DNA from: Myoxocephalus aenaeus
Taxonomy: Eukaryota; Chordata; Actinopteri; Perciformes; Cottidae
Reading direction: 5' to 3'
Assembly: GCA_038501785.1 (NCBI GenBank)
Contig: JBAMJR010000025.1
Location: 6,444,001 to 6,508,000 of the forward strand
DNA: 64,000 nucleotides
Positions 24,003 to 34,802 of this stretch are shown here, piece by piece. Made by a program: the position numbers and the translations under genes. The notes under the pieces are model-generated. The model was not told the origin of the DNA and searched no databases. It saw only the letters and a list, made by a program, of their open reading frames with translations. The first letter of the stretch is position 1; each line of letters starts with the position of its first letter.

Positions 24003-24449
24003 TCAGCTACTCTGGCCGTCACGCATGCTCAGCCCGGGTATGTTTGATGCCAATGACTGCAGTGCCTCCAGGTCCAGCTCCTGCAGACAGGAAAAAACGA
24101 ACAAACGACAAAACACAAAAGACTGAGCAGCGACAGATGAAAGGCCTCCGTAATCGTGGTGAGACATTGCCTCAACCAACCGCCGTCTCAGCGACGGCCC
24201 TACCAAGGGCCTCAGGCTGGATGTCAGCCCCTTCTCCTCCGATTGGGTGACAACATTCTCTACGACTGCAGTTTTCTCAACCAGGGAAGCAGTTGTAGTT
24301 TCAACCCTGCAAAATCGACAAAGAAATAAGTGAAGGTGGGATGCAATGCTGTAGTTAATTACCATTGATCATAGTCATCAATAGAGTTGAACCTGAACTT
24401 GATGGCAGTGTCCAATTTAGAGTTCTTCAGGGTGCTTGATTCTCCAGAG
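24003..24449 (-). CDS. Candidate 3' exons of an unrecognised gene
   Basis: Minus strand. An acceptor (cagtctgcag, AG at 24451-24450) opens an 87-nt exon (24449-24363) ending CAATG, followed by a GTAATT donor. A 56-nt intron ends in a strong pyrimidine-rich acceptor (cgattttgcag, AG at 24308-24307). The next exon starts at 24306, and joining keeps the frame (phase 2). It either reads straight to a TGA at 24003 or loses a further 40-odd nt intron ending at another acceptor (tgtctgcag, 24081). The peptide is polar, with KLDTAIKFRFNSIDDYDQW before the junction and an end LQSLASNIPGLSMRDGQSS. I do not recognise the family. The short introns and exon-like codon use suggest a real gene end whose 5' part is missing or lies beyond the hAT element at 24780. 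Confidence 0.4.
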
Positions 24450-25486
24450 CTGCAGACTGTCCCTCGGTGGGTAGTGGCCAGCTGGCTAACCCACAATAAA
24501 AGTCAAATTGTACTGTATGGTCTTGCAAACAGATACAGTGGGTAGCCAACAGTCAGCTCTGCAGCTACAAACACAACCCAGAGAGCACATCATCTGCATC
24601 TGTAACGGGCATCTGCAGCCTGAAATCTTGAGTTGTGGCACAAAATAACATCCCTCTGCATATTATGCAGATAGTAGCTAGTAAGATCCGTGGGCTGGTG
24701 GCTCACCATTGGCCCTGTGTTGGTAAAAGTCTTGCTTGTTCATGCCGCTGTTGAGTTATAAAAACCTTTGAGTGGTCGCCAGAGGTGTCAAGTAACGAAG
24801 TATTTGTACTTCGTTACTTGACACCTCTGGTGTCTTTACTTAAGTAGAAATTTTGGGTATCTATACTTATTTATACTTATTTATCTATACGTATTTATTT
24901 TTCAGACGACTTTTTACTTCTACTCCTTACATTTTCACGCAAATATCTGTACTTTCTACTCCCTACATTTTAAAAATAGCCTCGTTACTATTTCGTTTTG
25001 TTTTCATTCCGGCTTGTCATCGTTCAAAAACACACACAAAAAACCTCGCCAGATAAATCGCGCCATCCGGATAGAGTGAATTTGATTGTGGTTGGATGAG
25101 AAGTATAAACATATACCATTCCGACTGCAGACCTGGGCATCTTACTGCCCATCTTACGGCTCTCCCAGTCTGGCCCGCGTGAGGTCAATCAAAAATGAAA
25201 AATAAATAAATAAGGTGCACGCCATGAATGCAATACAAACGGCACTGCTTTTACTTTGAAGGCGATTTATTTATGTGTGCGCGCACGAGCGCACTTACGC
25301 AGCCTCACAACGGGCAGTGTTGCCGACTTGGAGACTGAAGTGAAAGCGTATTGTTATGCAGTTTCTGTTCTCAGCGAGCAGCGGGTGCTGCCGCGAGACC
25401 CCCACCTCCCAAGGAGCCTCACGCTGCAATCTCCGCCTCCAGATTGAAAATTAATCGTGCAAAGCCGCTATGGCACTATGGCAGAG

Positions 25487-25746
25487 CACTTTAAGTCAGT
25501 ATCACTTCTGGATTTTTATTCTTCTCTCAAAGAGGAGAACTTCCCTCACATGAGGAGGCCTGCTCAGAAGATGTTGGTTCTCTTTGGATCTACCTACATG
25601 AGAACAAACATTCTAGTGATGAAGTTCAACAGATCAGATCCTCTCTCACTGATACCTGTCAGCTGTCCTTCACATCTCCACCTCATTCCACCAGACTTCA
25701 TGCTCTTGTTCAAGCCAACACAGACTGGACTTTTCTCACCGAGTAA
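25487..25746 (+). pseudogene. hAT transposase C-terminal remnant (Charlie/GTF2IRD2-like)
   Basis: The segment FKSVSLLDFYSSLKEENFP then LFGSTY resembles the C-terminal dimerisation region of Charlie-type hAT transposases and the domesticated GTF2IRD2 family. After LFGSTYM the homologous reading continues in another frame through IRSSLTDTCQLSF to a stop at 25744-25746, so a frameshift breaks it. The catalytic core and zinc finger are absent. It lies in the hAT element at 24780-26909 and is probably the last trace of that element's own transposase. Confidence 0.5.
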
Positions 25747-25981
25747 GAACAACTGAACTGGAAAACATCAAAAGCACTTATTGATTTTGTTTAAAGTTAA
25801 TAAATTGCTGGTCTTTAACATACATATTTAAGGTAAGGTTTAAAAAAATCTTAAAAAATTAAATTACATTTTTTTTACTTATTTTCATAGCCTTATTGTA
25901 ACATGTATTCTTACCAGTAGCAGCTCAAAACCATATAGTTTACAGTTTTTTAATAAAGTAATAACATTAATATTGAGTTAA

Positions 25982-26293
25982 TGTTATGTACCGGACCACG
26001 GTGGCTGGACCCACAAGCAGACACAAGGCAGTTCGATTCAAAAAGGGCAAGTTTTACTGGAATTCACATGCAGGACGTCAAAAGACAAACTCGCACAGGA
26101 CAAGGAGTTGACACAGACTAAATACACAAGGGAATGAGACACAGGTGGAAACAATGAGGGCGGGGCTTGCAATCACACAGGAGGGCAGCACACGAGGGGG
26201 GAGGAGTCTGGAACGAGAGACAAGGTGAGTGACAGACAACACAACAGACACAGACAGTGAACACAGAACTACCCAGAAGGTCTGGGTGTAACA
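25982..26293. repeat. Probable solo LTR, 312 bp, 5-bp TSD
   Basis: The interval starts TGTTATG and ends GTGTAACA with short inverted TG...CA ends and is bounded by an exact 5-bp duplication gttaa (25977-25981 and 26294-26298). The inside (acacaggtggaaacaatgag, ggcggggc) is like fish gypsy-type LTR text. It inserted into the older hAT element around it. Confidence 0.55.
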
Positions 26294-26957
26294 GTTAATT
26301 GAATTAAGTTCAGTCTATTGGTTTGGCCCTCCACAACGGTCCAAATTTCTCATGTGGCCATTGGTTTTCTACGCGATGCACCTGCAGATGACACAAATCA
26401 ACCGTTACAAATCACGTCACTCTCCAGCAAGGACAGCAGATAGGCAACTAGTTATCATGTCTTCCGCTCCATGAAACGCATGTTAATGCTCAGTAGTACA
26501 CATATGGTACTTTAATGTATTTGCATTGTAATAAAATGTGATCATTTTCAATGGGCATATATGCAGCTGAAACGGGTATCCTAGTGCATCCCACATTTTT
26601 CAACATAACATTTTAAAACATTATAGTCATTATGGCCTTTAGAAAAATGATTGTTTTGGGGGGAGGTGGGGTAGTGCACTGTAGGCCCCTGAGACGCGGC
26701 TTAAGAGTTTGTCCTTAATGGAGAAAAAAAAAATTCCCCTTACACTACTTTTACTTTTATACTTTTAAGTAGTTTTGAAACCAGTACTTTTACACTTTTA
26801 CTGAAGTAAAACGCTTGAGTTGATACTTCAACTTTTACAGAAGTATTTTTTAACCCTAGTATCTATACTTCTACTTGAGTAATGAATGTGAATACTTTTG
26901 ACACCTCTGGTGGTCGCGTCGGGAGAGAAGAGGTCCGAATTACATAATACAACTGAT

Positions 26958-28925
26958 TTAACCCTTCGTCCACGGAGCCCGCGGTTTCGCGTGGTGACAC
27001 TTGAAACTTTTCTCTAAGTTTCTAAAATATTCACAGCACCCCGATAATACATCGCAAAAATATAATTTTACGTCTGGCGGAAAGAGACGGCTTCCTGCTT
27101 CCGGGTGCCTGCCCAGGCAGAGCCCAGCATAATTTTAACATCATCAGGCAAGCGAAAGGGCAGCAGTGTGTCATCTGACGCTGGGAAAAAAAAAAAAAAA
27201 AATCCTTCTCTGTGATTAGTTGAGTCATATGTCCGTCGCCATTTCGTGAACTAAACAACCAATGTACACTCAGGAAAATCTCAAAAGGACAACCCACTTG
27301 TACAGCATGTACACACGCTACAGTTTACAATCAACATCATGACGACAAAGAGATTCAACACGGAGGAAGCAAAACGCATGATTCTGGAGAGCAGCGAGGA
27401 GGACGACGACGCGTCGTCGTCAGAGCTCGAAGGCTTTAGTTCTTCTGAGGAAGATGGGTAAGTGTAGTTACTAAACTTTGTTACGTGTCTGTAAGGCTGC
27501 ATGGTGCAAACTAGTAATGTGTACAAACTAGTAATGTGTACACTGTGTAGGAGAGCACGAGAGCCAGCCACGCGGTGCACACTGCTGTTCACGTTACTAC
27601 GTCATGATCTAAGTAATGTTTACACACAGTCTGCTTTGTACAACACTCTGCTTCACGTTACTACCACTAATATTTATACATCCAATGCGGAGCACTATGC
27701 TAAAATTACTACCACAGTCTGCTCAATCGTTACGTCATCTTTCTTTCAACTGACTAGTATTGATTTATTTTACAGATATGAGCACCATCCGCCCCGACCA
27801 GCCTGGCCAGCAAAGAGGCAGCGTGTTGGACGGCAACTACCACGACCAGCAAAGAGGCAGCGCGTTGACCGACGACTAAAGACACCATCTCCAGCAAACA
27901 GGGCGCGTGCTGCCCGGCGACTACTTTCACCTCAGGCCAGATCAAGAAAGACAGCAGCACGTGCACCACCTGCACCTACGCTGTCCTGGAGGACGGATGA
28001 AGACCCGGACACTGCTCCCCCTGTCATCAGGTTCCAGCCCGGACACCAGGTCCACATGTCAGTGCCACAGCAACACCCATTGAACTCTTCAAACTGTTCT
28101 TCCAACTAAGTCCACGGTGGGTCGCAGGGTTTGCGAGCTTTGCAGCATGAAGAAAGTGAGCAAAGACACGGCGTGGAAGTGCGAGGCGTGTAACGTTCCC
28201 CTCTGCCTGCAGCTGAACAGAAACTGTTTCCATGACTGGCATGCCATGGCATGAGGATATGCCATTGAAGCATATATACTTGTATATTGTAAATGGTCTA
28301 GTCTTTGTTCTGTTTTATATTTCTGAATATATATTCTGTACATATTTTCTTTTTTTTTTATAATACATATTTTTATTTAAAAAAAAAAAAAATTGTTGTG
28401 ATGGTCATTTTTCATTTGCACACACTCCCTGAAGCTTTATCTGCACTATGAAGTCATTTCTCAGTCCCATTTTTATCATTTTGGTGAAAGCTGTGAAAGA
28501 CCATATTTCTACTCAAAAAACGATAATAAAAACTTTAGTTTTAGACATTTATTTACATGTATCTAACATTTTATTCATATATTTCACTGCTTTTGTGAAC
28601 CTAAAACCTTTGGTAAACCAATTGCCATCACCTAAACAGAGTCACCACCTGAGTAAAGTTAGGTTTTTTCAAGCGATATGAAGAATTTCCAAAAATCGAG
28701 ATTCCATTTTTCAGCTTTAGTGTCATATTATAAAGTTTTTTTCTTTACACTTTTGCCTTACGACAATGGTGCCTCATTATATAGATAGCTGAGATTGTTC
28801 TGCAATTTATGATGTAAAACATGGGTATATATCTTATATGCAAGTGCCTTAAAAGGTGAATCTAAGAAAATTATGTCAAATCGAGAAAATCGACTGAAAA
28901 TGACCTCCAGTGTGCAGTGAGTTAA
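26958..28925 (+). mobile_element. piggyBac-type element, internally deleted
   Basis: Bounded by TTAA at 26958-26961 and 28922-28925. Inside is a two-exon reading unit with the piggyBac transposase N-terminal region and its C-terminal cysteine-rich domain, but no catalytic core. The right 400 bp (28500-28900) matches the right parts of the copies at 22.2-22.57, 38.42-38.9 and 44.15-44.5 kb. The left and right tips (CCCTTCGTCCACGG against CTCACTGCACACTGG) are poorly matched, so the right tip may be mutated. Confidence 0.6.
27339..28254 (+). pseudogene. piggyBac transposase remnant: N-terminus plus CRD
   Basis: Exon 1 (27339-27457) starts at ATG and encodes an acidic leader (ILESSEEDDDASSSELEG) typical of piggyBac-derived transposases. 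A GTAAGT donor at 27458 and a tttattttacag acceptor ending at 27775 define a 318-bp intron. Exon 2 carries three near-copies of a basic PAKRQRV-type unit, then the PVIRFQP segment. A frame change follows, with ELFKLFFQL readable in the other frame. Near 28112 the sequence jumps to the C-terminal zinc-binding domain (28114-28254: CELCSMKK, KCEACNVPLC, CFHDWH). The DDD catalytic domain of several hundred residues is deleted. It cannot transpose, but the two DNA-binding ends are kept. Confidence 0.65.
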
Positions 28926-31566
28926 TAAAAGGTCGATGGTCCATACAGTATAAAATTCTCAGCCGAGGGTGCACAGCTTCAGCAATCCACAGACCACTTA
29001 CAGTCTAACCTGCAAATAGTTCACTGTCACTTGCATCCATGAATGAACCCCGAACCACAGTTTTCGGATCGTTTTAGTACTCCCAGTCACTGAGCCTATT
29101 CGCCTCTCATTGGTTTATTTCACAGCATGCAATTGGCTAAAAGTTTCACAGGGGAGGTAAAAACAGTCCACAACCTAGTAGCCCCCTACTTCCTGTGTTT
29201 GTAGTCCTCACTCCGCCCCCTCATGTGTAGCTAACAAAATAGTCCCTCTTAAAGGTGAAGTTATACAGTCCTATAGCATGCAGCATCAGTGACTTTCTAC
29301 TATGTTACTACATTCTTCATAATATTCCTTATAATATCCCTTATTAATTATTATATCCTTCTTATGTATTGTAATTTACACAGACATTCTTTATTTACAA
29401 GTGTACGTCATAATAAATTATTACAACCGCTCAGAATGCAAGTATGGTTTTAGATGGAAGTGAGACTGATTTCATGGATAAGGCTTGTGGATTTTTCTTT
29501 CTGTGGCGGGGCCTTAGGGGGGAATGAAAGAGAACCAACAACGTCACCTGCAGACTTACACCCCAGGCAATATAAGCATTAACGACCCTAATAGGATTTA
29601 TAATTGTTAAGGACACACAGATGCGTTAGCGATATTTTGACAGAGACATGTTGCATACAATTTAATGTTTAATGCTGCTAGTTTACTTTTGTCAACAACG
29701 AGGCTAAGTCCATTAGCTGTGGTACATCAATTACTTGTATTGCTCTGTTATTAGACAGGAATCAATGGTACAAATAATGTGTTTTATCCATTAGCAACTA
29801 TGCTGCCTAACTTGCTGAGATCGCAAGCTAGCTTGAAGAGCTTGACTGATCAGAGCTAACGTGTTCCTGGCTTGCGAGTATGTTAGCTGTTAGCTCAACA
29901 ATTACTGCAGTTTGCCAACCAGCCCTGTAAAAAGTGTGGATGTGAATTAATTTACAGTTTGTGGTGTTACCAGGTCTTTTGAGTGATGTCATTTATATAC
30001 TGTAGAATAGGAGCGTAAATAAACACCATATAGCATCATAATGTTATACTTTCCATTGTTTGTTTGCCTATGAACCTACAGGTCTTCCCTTTCTTTCATT
30101 TCACACTCCATCACTGTATAATCCTTTTTGTGTATTTGGGACGGACACCGAGAGAGGTGTGGGTCAAACAGAGGAAATGAAAGAGTGGATAAGATGAGAA
30201 TTGGGAGTGGAAAAAGAGATTGAAGGATTGCTGTTTTAATGGTTTTGACGTATGTCTGTGAGTTTGGCCGCTGGGGGTTCATTGTGTGACTGTCACACAG
30301 AGGATGACACTTCAGAAATAACGCAAAAGAATGAGTTTGGAAAAAGAGAAAATCCACCATGAAACATAATTTACATGTGTTGTTTACTGATAATGTCATG
30401 TCAAAAACATTACAAAAATAAAACAATTGGAAATAACCTACTATTCAATGTTGTTATGAATGTTTTATTGTTGTCGAATATTATTTAGTAGTATATATAT
30501 ACTAGTATATATCATTTAAATGGATTAAATGGTTATAAGTAATCACACCAGCTGAACATACGGAAAGAAGTGTGACAATAAAAGACAGTATTTTGCAAAT
30601 GTGCTGAGCTATTCACATTCAGCTATTTATGTCATTTATGTCAACACATAAGGAGTATTGGTCACAGGGAGGATTGGAATAACTAGGTAAGCAGAAGTTA
30701 GCTAACTACCAAGCTAGTTGCAAGCTTTTAAATGACAACACGAAATGTGAAATACTGTAATATTTCACGTTCAAACTATTGGTACCCACAGTGATACACA
30801 TTTCTAACAATTGCAGTACTTTATTAGAAATATATAAATGATATATATATAATACGGGTAGATCAAATCAAGCATTCTGATTGGTTGAGAGTGAGTCACG
30901 GGGTGTACTTTAGTCAGCCATAAAGTACTGTACAGTCTGTTTACATTTAGAGCGTTCCATATCAGTGCGCACTTAAAATAACAGGTTTAAATTGCGCGAC
31001 CGTTAGTTGTCATTTCAAGCTTGACAGTTACCAAACATGTTTCGTGTAAACTTTGATATTGTAACGTCCGCAGTAACGACTCGCAGTCATTGGTTTCCTT
31101 AACTTTCAGATTTATTGCTTGAGTGTTCACAGTATTGCAACGGGGCTCTTCGCTAACAGTAGCTCAAACGGAACAGCTAACAAGCTCACTTAGCATCCCC
31201 CACACTAGCATAACGAACGACAACACACACGTCACTTCCTCCCTAACCTAAAGATGAGGAATGAAAAGGGTTTGATCACAAAATCATGATAATTTCCAGT
31301 GAGAGATAATTACGTCGGAAATTTCCCAACGCGAGGCAAGTTCTCTAAACATCATGGAGGAGAAAAATGACAGAGAAAAGACGGACAGAAGCAGCGAGAG
31401 CACTTCTTTACATCGGTGGCTGAGTGTCATCCTCCACCCTGCTTTCAACCGGTCAGTTTTATAGTCCCGTATGTGCGTCCCGAGACTATTTTCTGTTGCG
31501 ATACACAACGCGATACACAACGTTTGGTGGCTACAACTATTTTGTGCTGACAGGGAGCTTACTATT
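28926..31566. other. No gene seen
   Basis: About 2.6 kb of mostly AT-rich DNA with short TA runs (30490-30520, 30840-30860). No exons or element ends were identified with confidence. CCAAT/GCCCCC-like words near 29100-29220 could belong to an LTR or promoter, but nothing is decisive. Confidence 0.35.
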
Positions 31567-31887
31567 ACAGAGCTGCCAACTTTTCAAAAAACCTTGGAGT
31601 GAGATTTTGTCGGGGGTGACCAAGATTTTGCCGCGCACGCAGCCACACACGTTGGTTGCTCAAATATCAGGAAATTGGAATTAATTTGGCGTTGTACCCA
31701 TGTTGTACCCTGCATTCTGGTGGTTTGTGGGGCCCAAAGTCGTTGATAGGGGCGGCCTACTGGAGATGGACAACATTGGTTACATTCTGTGAAGCAAAGA
31801 CATAGCTGATGGTCCACCCCCAGGACATTTTGGTTTAAGTGTTATTTCATGCATTCTAGTGGATTTTTGGGTGGTATGCTAAAGATG

Positions 31888-32391
31888 TAGCCTGGTACCA
31901 GCCGAACTTAGCCCCGCCCACAACATTTGAGGTCTGGAAGTTCGGTCTGGCACTGCTCCGTTGGGGAGAAATTATCCAAAATCCAAAATTGTTCGGACCA
32001 ATCAAATTGTCAGGGCGGGCTTTATACGATGATGGACAGATGACAGTAACGTAATCAACCACGTCACCAAAGAGCACTTGGGTTGAATTCGTTTTCAACA
32101 AACATGGCTGCCGCTGGAGAGCTGAGATGTGTAGATAGAGATGTTTTAGAAGCGCATTCATTTTTAAAGAGGAACAGAGAAACGCGATCAAGGCATTTGT
32201 CGATCGAAAAGATGTTTTTGCCGTCCTTACTACGGGATTCGGTAAAAGTTTAATTTATCAGCTGGCCCCGATGATGACTACGTTGCTCTGATTGGATGTA
32301 GGTCTATCCAATTGAGCGAAGAGGCATTTTTTTTTCCTGGTTCGGTTGAAACGCCCCATAATCACAGCCCAATGGAGCAGTATCAGACTCA
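31888..32391. mobile_element. Inner DNA element carrying a helicase fragment
   Basis: The start TAGCCTGGTACCAGC and the end gcagtatcagactca are imperfect inverted repeats of the TAGTCTGGTACCAGA type. The unit lies inside the hAT element at 31567-33046 and contains the RecQ-like fragment at 32163-32270. No target duplication was resolved, so the exact ends are uncertain. Confidence 0.45.
32163..32270 (+). pseudogene. RecQ-like helicase fragment with Walker A
   Basis: Thirty-six codons read FKEEQRNAIKAFVDRKDV, then FAVLTTGFGKSLIYQLAP. This is the RecQ-type helicase motif 0/motif I region with an intact Walker A (TGFGKS). Nothing of motifs II-VI follows. The same family is represented at 8734-8986. 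It is a captured or truncated exon in a mobile element, not a host helicase gene. Confidence 0.6.
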
Positions 32392-33054
32392 TAATCTGAC
32401 TAGAATTATGAGTATGACATCGTCAGTCTACTAAAGATGTGCAATACCTGAACTTATTCTGATTCATGTTCATATGCTCATGACTTGTAGGGCCTTCTAG
32501 ACTTGAGCTGAACATTCAACCAGAAAACTATTGTTGTGCCTCAATGACTGTCTATGTACCACAATATAGCCTAATTAATAGACCTGTGTTTAAGATTTGA
32601 CCAAGGTAGGTTGATTGACATTTTGATTACAATGGTATTCAACTAATTCTTAACTGAAACCTAACCTATATTGTTAATAATTGTATTCTTAAGAGCACTT
32701 AATGATTTATGTTCAGCAAAAAATGACACAAGGACTGACACAAAATATTTTTCATTATCAAACAAAAAAGTGCAGCAAATAAAGTGCTTAAAGTGCTTAA
32801 ACAGTAGCCTTTTAAAGCAAAACAATGGATCAACACATAAATAAAATAACAAAAAATTAGGTATTAGAAGGAGATCAGAAGCTGGTTAGAACGCACCTGG
32901 AACGAACGCGCACCTGGAACAAACGCGCCTCAGCCCAAAATCAGATTTTTTTTTTGCCGTGAGAAATTGGTTATGTGGCGTGAGTGCGTGTGAAAACATG
33001 CAAAAGCGTGTGTCACACGGCGAAACCGTGAGAGTTGGTAGCTCTATTACTATT

Positions 33055-34802
33055 TATAAAGTCGCAGGTACCCGTATTATAAAAGCAATAAGGTACTCGA
33101 GGCAGTACTGTGTCTACAATAATGTACAGTTCAGGGGTTTGCCGGCCGTCCACTTTTTTTTGTTTGCCATTTTTGGACCAAGGAGCCTCCATGTTTCTGT
33201 ACAACTTTGATCACAACGTGATCTTATTGATGCCTTCACTCGCTCAGAAAACAAAGATCAGAAAAATCCCCCCAAATAATATATTGATGTGCCAAATATT
33301 TACACCAACAATATAAATGTAACTGGTTTGTAAGTTTATGAAGGGTGGCTGTTGGCATGAGATCTAGTGTCAGCCTACTCCACTGAGTTTGCATAGCTCT
33401 TTTCTAACTGACTGAGTTTATCTGTCTCTAACAATAATTATTATGGGATGTACCCTTAAATTGTGTTCACCCTGGAAATGAATTAGTGGGTGAAGATAGT
33501 AAGAATGTAGATTTTGTTTTGTTTTAGTTACCCTTTTTTAATTGAAATATTATTATTCGTGAAAACTGCTAAACCGTGCATGCACTGATAAAAGTGATTA
33601 TGAGAAGATGTATATGTAACACAATTAAATATTTGATATTAACAATGAAAATGTATGTTTTTATCTCTACACGAAAAATTCGGAAAAGTCCTGGATCTGC
33701 ATTTGTTTAAATGACAAAAGATTGTGCATTTCTTCCTTAACAAGCTGTATCTGCGTAATCTCAGCAAATCTTCTGAAGTCAATGCACACAACAAACATTT
33801 CATCGTTGTATTTACTCTGCAAAGTAGTGGTGGTCACGTGACTCAGGTTATGTGACGCCATTTCACGTTTCCGGTCTGAAGTCAACGGAACCACCTCGAA
33901 AAAGAATTGCGAACTGAACTTCAAGGTAAGAATAAAGATGTACAGTGAGTTGGTTAGATACAGTCTTTGCATGTTAGCATGTGGCCTTAAACTACCGTTA
34001 GACGTAACATGTCCCAACTTCATCCAGGACAACCAGGCTGATCCTCGGATATACTTTGGCCGATTCCCTAAATCTTTCTCCGGGCTGAAACGGACGATTT
34101 TAATGGGGCAAACTGAACCGATTTCTTGACCAACATTCACCGCTTCTGGAGCACCGTTGCTGAATTAAACAACCCTGTCTCCTAAAAATTACGTTCCCCC
34201 AGAACTAACACGCATTCCCAATTACGTTTGATCAGAAACGTATCTCCTCCCTGATTATGTTTGTTTTTGACGTATTACACATACGTTGATTATACACGTA
34301 TACATATATTATGCCGTTGTTAGGCCGGTAACGGGCCGGTCTTCAGACCGCTTGCACCGGGGCTCGGTCTTCAGACCGCTTGGCCGCTGCCGTTAGGCCG
34401 GCGGTAACAGCCTCCTTCGCGCCGGCTCCGGTCTTCTCTGAGTCGGGTTGTTTGTGAATGCAGCCCAAAGTGTGTGATAAACTCCATCTAGTGCAGTAAA
34501 CCACTGCGATCATCAGCAGACACTCGGATCTCTGTGGTCACATCAAGTGCAGAATCTGACGTGAAAAATATTCAAACGGGCGGAAGGAGTCACGGGACCC
34601 AACATCCGGTTTTCAAAATACTAACTGATATGAATGTGTTCAGAACATTTCTGACCACATCCACACATCTGTATGTACGTACAAACACTTGGACTACCAG
34701 AGATAGATGTAAACAGTCTGAAGACAAAGTCAGCTGCAGACAGAACGCCAGCAAAAAACTTGAAAAAGGCAAAGAAATGTGAGGTTACCCTTGAAAAGGA
34801 GA
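33055..34802. other. No supported gene; GC-rich repeat near 34.35 kb
   Basis: A minus-strand open frame of 157 codons (33667-34140, starting at a non-ATG-supported site) has no recognisable domain. At 34336-34384 the word cggtcttcagaccgctt occurs twice within a GC-rich patch rich in GGCCGG; each copy can form a 6-bp-stem hairpin. The interval may be the degraded 5' part of the SAMD3-like gene that follows (a piece resembling the family's acidic/basic spacer is at about 34735-34790). Confidence 0.35.

Larger units (their letters stand above)
24780..26909. mobile_element. hAT element, 2.13 kb, palindromic left end
   Basis: Both ends read CAGAGGTGTCAA/TTGACACCTCTG, and the flanks carry an exact 8-bp duplication gtggtcgc (24772-24779 and 26910-26917). 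The left terminus is duplicated in inverted orientation (24779-24830). Inside are a hAT-transposase C-terminal remnant (25487-25746) and an LTR-like insertion (25982-26293). The right subterminal region (ttgagttgatacttc, aagtagttttgaaacc) is the usual AT-rich hAT subterminus. It is decayed and non-autonomous. Confidence 0.85.
31567..33046. mobile_element. hAT element, 1.48 kb, exact 8-bp TSD
   Basis: The left end ACAGAGCTGCCAAC and right end GTTGGTAGCTCTA are near-perfect inverted ends. The flanks carry the exact 8-bp duplication ttactatt (31559-31566 and 33047-33054). No hAT transposase frame is visible. A younger inner insertion at about 31888-32391 carries a helicase-like fragment. Confidence 0.75.

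Noticed and set aside
33667..34140. 157-codon minus-strand frame
   Set aside because: No recognisable domain, no clear splice context, and the region looks like repeat or degraded gene flank.
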